A stretch of DNA of 8,661 nucleotides from Planctomycetaceae bacterium (GTDB lineage: Bacteria; Planctomycetota; Planctomycetia; Planctomycetales; Planctomycetaceae), in contig JALWSL010000079.1 of assembly GCA_027080405.1 (NCBI GenBank), forward strand, positions 1 to 8,661, written 5' to 3'. This document shows positions 6,285 to 8,661 of this stretch, piece by piece (the first letter of the stretch is position 1; each line of letters begins with the position of its first letter). The notes below the pieces were generated by a model. It made no database searches, was not told where the DNA came from, and was given only the letters and a program-made list of their open reading frames with translations. A program made the position numbers and the translations under genes.

Positions 6285-7241
6285 ATGGGTGTTATCTATG
6301 AATTCGCCTCTTTGATGGCTGGAGCCAGAAAAAAAGGAACCTGTTTTGATCGGGTGGTCACACTCGGGCATCAGACCCAATGCCTTTCACCCCGTGAAAT
6401 TAAAAAACTCGCATCAACTCTTTCCAGCAACAACAATCTGGACGGCAATCTGAAACAACTTGAAAATCAGGAGTATATCGATGAACTGCTTAAGTCGCTG
6501 TTCGAGGCCAGGTCGGTTACTTCGATCGATTATTCCAACTATGAAAACAGCGACATCATTCATGACATGAATTTACCGCTGCCTGACCGGTATTTTGAGA
6601 AATACGATATCGTCATCGACGGAGGCACCCTGGAGCATATCTTCAATTTTCCTGTCGCGATTGCCAACTGCATGAATCTATTGAAGGCGGGAGGCTCCTT
6701 TTTCAGTTTTACCCCGGCCAACAACCATATGGGACACGGGTTTTATCAATTCAGCCCGGAACTGTTTTACCGAATATTCCGACCGGAAAACGGCTTTGAA
6801 ATTCAGGATGTCATCCTGGCCAGTCATCCCTATCCGAGTGTCGAACTGAGTTCGAACATCGATCTTTATCAAGTTGTCGACCCCGCCTGCGTCAGACAAC
6901 GGGTCGGTCTGGTCAATCGATCGCCTGTGATGATGATGGTACACGCAATCAGAAAAGAAATCGTTCCCCCGTTCGGCACGTATCCCATTCAGTCAGATTA
7001 CAATGCCATTTATCGGGAGAATGATCGAGAATCGGATCCCGATGCTCCCGGGATTTCAGTCGGCAGATTTCAGGCATTCAAAAACAGGGTTCATGAAGTG
7101 GTTGGAGACTCCGCCTGGAAGAAGTTGCAAAAGTTGGGAACACTATTCGGAAACCCGCTGCTTAAAAGGAATCAGCTTCGGCACTATTCCTTTTCCAACG
7201 GGGAATTTTACAAGCGAATCGACAGGCTTGATAGGCAGTAG
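6285..7241 (+). CDS. Methyltransferase-like protein with atypical N-terminus
   Basis: A 318-residue protein resembling the second half of class I SAM methyltransferases. The strand and motif Y-D-I-V-I-D-G-G-T-L-E-H-I-F-N (107-121), then A-N-C-M-N-L-L-K-A-G-G-S-F (127-139) and T-P-A-N-N-H-M-G-H-G-F-Y-Q-F-S-P-E-L-F (143-161), correspond to motif II/III regions of these enzymes. The usual glycine-rich SAM loop is not recognisable; where it is expected there is F-D-R-V-V-T-L-G-H-Q (21-30). S-I-D-Y-S-N-Y-E (80-87) may be the beta-2 acidic segment. I recall similar proteins labelled methyltransferase in glycan clusters, but activity is unproven. GGAG at 6270-6273, 11 bases before ATG 6285, supports the start. 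It follows the export ATPase by 68 bases in the same direction, so co-transcription is likely, and a glycan-modifying role is a reasonable inference. Confidence 0.75.
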   Translation: MGVIYEFASLMAGARKKGTCFDRVVTLGHQTQCLSPREIKKLASTLSSNNNLDGNLKQLENQEYIDELLKSLFEARSVTSIDYSNYENSDIIHDMNLPLPDRYFEKYDIVIDGGTLEHIFNFPVAIANCMNLLKAGGSFFSFTPANNHMGHGFYQFSPELFYRIFRPENGFEIQDVILASHPYPSVELSSNIDLYQVVDPACVRQRVGLVNRSPVMMMVHAIRKEIVPPFGTYPIQSDYNAIYRENDRESDPDAPGISVGRFQAFKNRVHEVVGDSAWKKLQKLGTLFGNPLLKRNQLRHYSFSNGEFYKRIDRLDRQ

Positions 7242-7242
7242 C

Positions 7243-7278
7243 AGAATCGGAATCACAAGAAGAATCGAAATCGCAGGA
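7243..7278. repeat. Two-copy 18-bp tandem repeat between convergent genes
   Basis: AGAATCGGAATCACAAGA (7243-7260) is followed directly by AGAATCGAAATCGCAGGA (7261-7278), 15 of 18 bases identical. It starts right after the stop of the methyltransferase-like gene, in the 59-base gap before the end of the converging oxygenase gene. It looks like a small local duplication; no function is implied. Confidence 0.6.
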
Positions 7279-7300
7279 ACAAGCCACAACAGGCAGGGAC

Positions 7301-8074
7301 TCAATCGACGCTGCCAGGGTAGAATTCCCACCACTTTACGTTACCTGGCAACTCTTTTTTCGCACTGAATTCCAGATGGAGAATCCGCCGATGTCTTGTC
7401 GTATCGGGGTCTGAACGACCGCTGCAGTGCACCAGCAGCGGACTCATTGCCAAAACATCGCCTGCTTTGCAGTGAATCTGTATCGGATTGAAAGATTCAA
7501 TCTTCACTTTCTTGCCCGTGAGGTGGGAACCGGGGAGAACTTCAAGAGGCCCATTTTCCGGCGTCATGTCGTCTAGATGAAAACGTAATGTCAGCATCGA
7601 TTCCAATACTTCGAGCGGCGGTTCCGTATGAGGAACTGTTATTCGCAATCTCGGCCGGGAATAAAGCCCCTGATCAACAAGTTCGGCGGAGACCGATTTT
7701 TCCTCAACCGCAATCAGCAGATCTTTATGCCAGGGTAGTGCCCAGGTCTGTTCGGGAGGTTTATCGAAATAGAGTCCTCGAACCAATCCGTAATCTGCCC
7801 CCAAAAAAGAACCGAGAAGTTCCCGGATTCCATCTGTACGCCAAATTTCGCGAGCCTGCGGAAAAATTTCCAACACGTTTCGAACGGCGTAAACTTCGCC
7901 ACGACGATGCCGAACCGACGGACGGGATTCCGTAAAACAGTCGCGAATCTGTTCGCGCAATTCGTGAATTCTGTTCCGCGAAAGAACATTTTCAATCAGG
8001 ATGTATCCATTTTGCCTGATCGCTTCCACGGCCGAATCCAGAGACTGGCGTTGTCTCATTTTCTGCAATCCCAT
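7301..8074 (-). CDS. Phytanoyl-CoA dioxygenase (PhyH) family Fe(II)/2-oxoglutarate oxygenase
   Basis: A 257-residue predicted non-heme iron oxygenase. The iron-binding facial triad is visible as H116-x-D118 in W-H-K-D and H216 in L-L-V-H-C-S-G. The arginine that usually binds the 2-oxoglutarate carboxylate is likely R229 or R230 (T-T-R-H-R-R-I-L). The segment H-L-D-D-M-T-P-E-N-G-P-L-E-V-L-P-G-S-H (166-184) is characteristic of PhyH/ectoine-hydroxylase-like enzymes. It would hydroxylate a small molecule using O2 and 2-oxoglutarate in the cytoplasm; the substrate cannot be predicted, and bacterial members have very varied substrates. Two starts are possible: ATG 8074, or an in-frame ATG at 8059 (residue 6) preceded by a GGGA about ten bases upstream. 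Its 3' end converges on the methyltransferase-like gene, with 59 bases between the stops. Confidence 0.9.
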   Translation of the reverse strand: MGLQKMRQRQSLDSAVEAIRQNGYILIENVLSRNRIHELREQIRDCFTESRPSVRHRRGEVYAVRNVLEIFPQAREIWRTDGIRELLGSFLGADYGLVRGLYFDKPPEQTWALPWHKDLLIAVEEKSVSAELVDQGLYSRPRLRITVPHTEPPLEVLESMLTLRFHLDDMTPENGPLEVLPGSHLTGKKVKIESFNPIQIHCKAGDVLAMSPLLVHCSGRSDPDTTRHRRILHLEFSAKKELPGNVKWWEFYPGSVD

Positions 8075-8210
8075 CCCGGATAAACCAGAATCGATAAAGA
8101 ACGTTTTTCACAAAACCCCCAAAGGTTGTAGAAGTATCGCTCCGCTTTTCTTCCCGATGAAGGCTCCTCGTCACGGTCGGGAACCGTCACGGTCGGGAGC
8201 CTGGTGTTTC
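8075..8210. other. Intergenic region with repeat cluster between oxygenase and DUF1080-like gene
   Basis: These 136 bases lie upstream of the oxygenase gene and downstream of the DUF1080-like gene, both on the minus strand. The right part carries a short tandem and inverted repeat cluster (8161-8202). No confident promoter or T-rich terminator is visible on either strand; AACC/GGTT around 8116-8129 is too short to count. Confidence 0.4.
8161..8202. repeat. 16-bp tandem repeat inside an inverted repeat
   Basis: CGTCACGGTCGGGAAC (8169-8184) is followed directly by CGTCACGGTCGGGAGC (8185-8200), 15 of 16 bases identical. The pair is bracketed by AGGCTCC (8161-8167) and its exact reverse complement GGAGCCT (8196-8202). 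A smaller hairpin ACGGT/ACCGT (8173-8177 with 8183-8187) lies inside. The combination resembles intergenic palindromic repeats (REP/BIME-like) more than a terminator, since no T run follows on either strand. Confidence 0.55.
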
Positions 8211-8661
8211 TTACGGAACCGTAATTTTGAGGTTGTCGAAATGCATCGCCTGACCGGATGTCACAAGAGAAAGTTTGTCTTTTGTTTGATGGGCAATCCC
8301 ACCCGATTTCAACTCGCTGATTTTTTTCCCGTCGACAAACAGCGTCATTCGATCGCCCTGAATGCGGATCAGAAGATGGTACCACTTTCCCTGTTCAAAG
8401 TTGGCCCGGGTGATGGTCTGTTTCGTTTTGAGTAACGCTTCGGTTTTCGCATCCAGCCTCCCGGCCCTTCTCGCCTCAAAAATACCGTTTTTGAAAACGC
8501 CCGTTTTTCCATCCCGCAGTGTAACCTTTTGGGGAGTCACAATCGCCCTGCAAATATGCCCGGCGTGCGAACCTTTGAATTTGTGCTCGTTGAAGGCAAC
8601 GACAAACAGTGGGCTGCCAGAAAACTGGAAATCGAGCGAGACTTCCACGTCGGAATAAGGT
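8211..8661 (-). CDS. DUF1080 / 3-keto-disaccharide hydrolase-like (LamG-fold) protein, C-terminal part only
   Basis: The frame is open from the right edge of the window to a TAA at 8211-8213, giving 150 codons of a gene that begins outside the window. The GTG at 8648 lies inside this frame and is unlikely to be the true start. The sequence has the look of the DUF1080 (glycoside hydrolase family 16-like concanavalin fold) domain abundant in planctomycetes: V-S-L-D-F-Q-F near the left end, H-A-G-H-I-C-R-A-I-V-T-P, W-Y-H-L-L-I-R-I-Q-G-D, L-F-V-D-G-K, and the closing strand H-F-D-N-L-K-I-T-V-P. Members are generally exported and are linked to binding or cleavage of saccharides; the signal peptide, if any, would be in the missing part. 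Catalytic residues cannot be assigned. Confidence 0.75.
   Translation of the reverse strand, partial: PYSDVEVSLDFQFSGSPLFVVAFNEHKFKGSHAGHICRAIVTPQKVTLRDGKTGVFKNGIFEARRAGRLDAKTEALLKTKQTITRANFEQGKWYHLLIRIQGDRMTLFVDGKKISELKSGGIAHQTKDKLSLVTSGQAMHFDNLKITVP

Noticed and set aside
8161..8202. The inverted repeat as an intrinsic terminator of the DUF1080-like gene
   Set aside because: No T run follows the hairpin on the minus strand, and the tandem repeat inside argues for a repeat element instead.

Overview
The window is compact bacterial chromosome of roughly balanced GC with genes on both strands. The gene repertoire suggests a planctomycete (phylum Planctomycetota). A PQQ-type beta-propeller protein introduced by a W-x-Q-W-R-G motif sits at the left end and a DUF1080/LamG-like domain protein at the right end; both families are greatly expanded in that phylum. 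The phylum is an inference from protein style only; there is no rRNA or other marker in the window.

Layout. (1) Left end to 1229, + strand: a PQQ/BamB-like beta-propeller protein whose natural N-terminus appears to be cut off by a frame break at an A9 run (57-65). (2) 1393-3486, + strand: a zinc-ribbon class I SAM methyltransferase followed 24 bases later by a UDP-glucose-4-epimerase-like short-chain dehydrogenase, probably one transcript, closing on a small hairpin plus T4. (3) 3499-4548, - strand: a GT4-like glycosyltransferase converging on the epimerase with only 12 bases between the stop codons. (4) 4549-4953: a 405-base divergent gap with no convincing gene, holding a 75-nt nested inverted repeat that could fold as an RNA. 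(5) 4954-7241, + strand: a Wzt/KpsT-type polysaccharide-export ABC ATPase with a C-terminal carbohydrate-binding-type domain, then an unusual methyltransferase-like protein. (6) 7301-8661, - strand: a phytanoyl-CoA-dioxygenase-family Fe(II)/2-oxoglutarate oxygenase and the C-terminal part of a DUF1080-like protein, separated by a small repeat cluster.

The central part (1393-7241) reads as the edge or a fragment of a surface-polysaccharide locus. The epimerase would make a nucleotide sugar, the glycosyltransferase would add a sugar, the methyltransferases could decorate or cap the glycan, and the ATPase would power export through a permease that is not present here. The flanking genes (propeller, oxygenase, DUF1080) are typical planctomycete accessory genes with no evident tie to the glycan pathway.

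I found no mobile element, CRISPR array, tRNA or rRNA, and no clearly new multi-gene system. The points most worth a second look are the nested stem structure before the export ATPase, the A9 frame break in the propeller gene, the ATPase without a permease, the methyltransferase-like protein lacking the usual SAM glycine loop, and the repeat/inverted-repeat cluster at 8161-8202.
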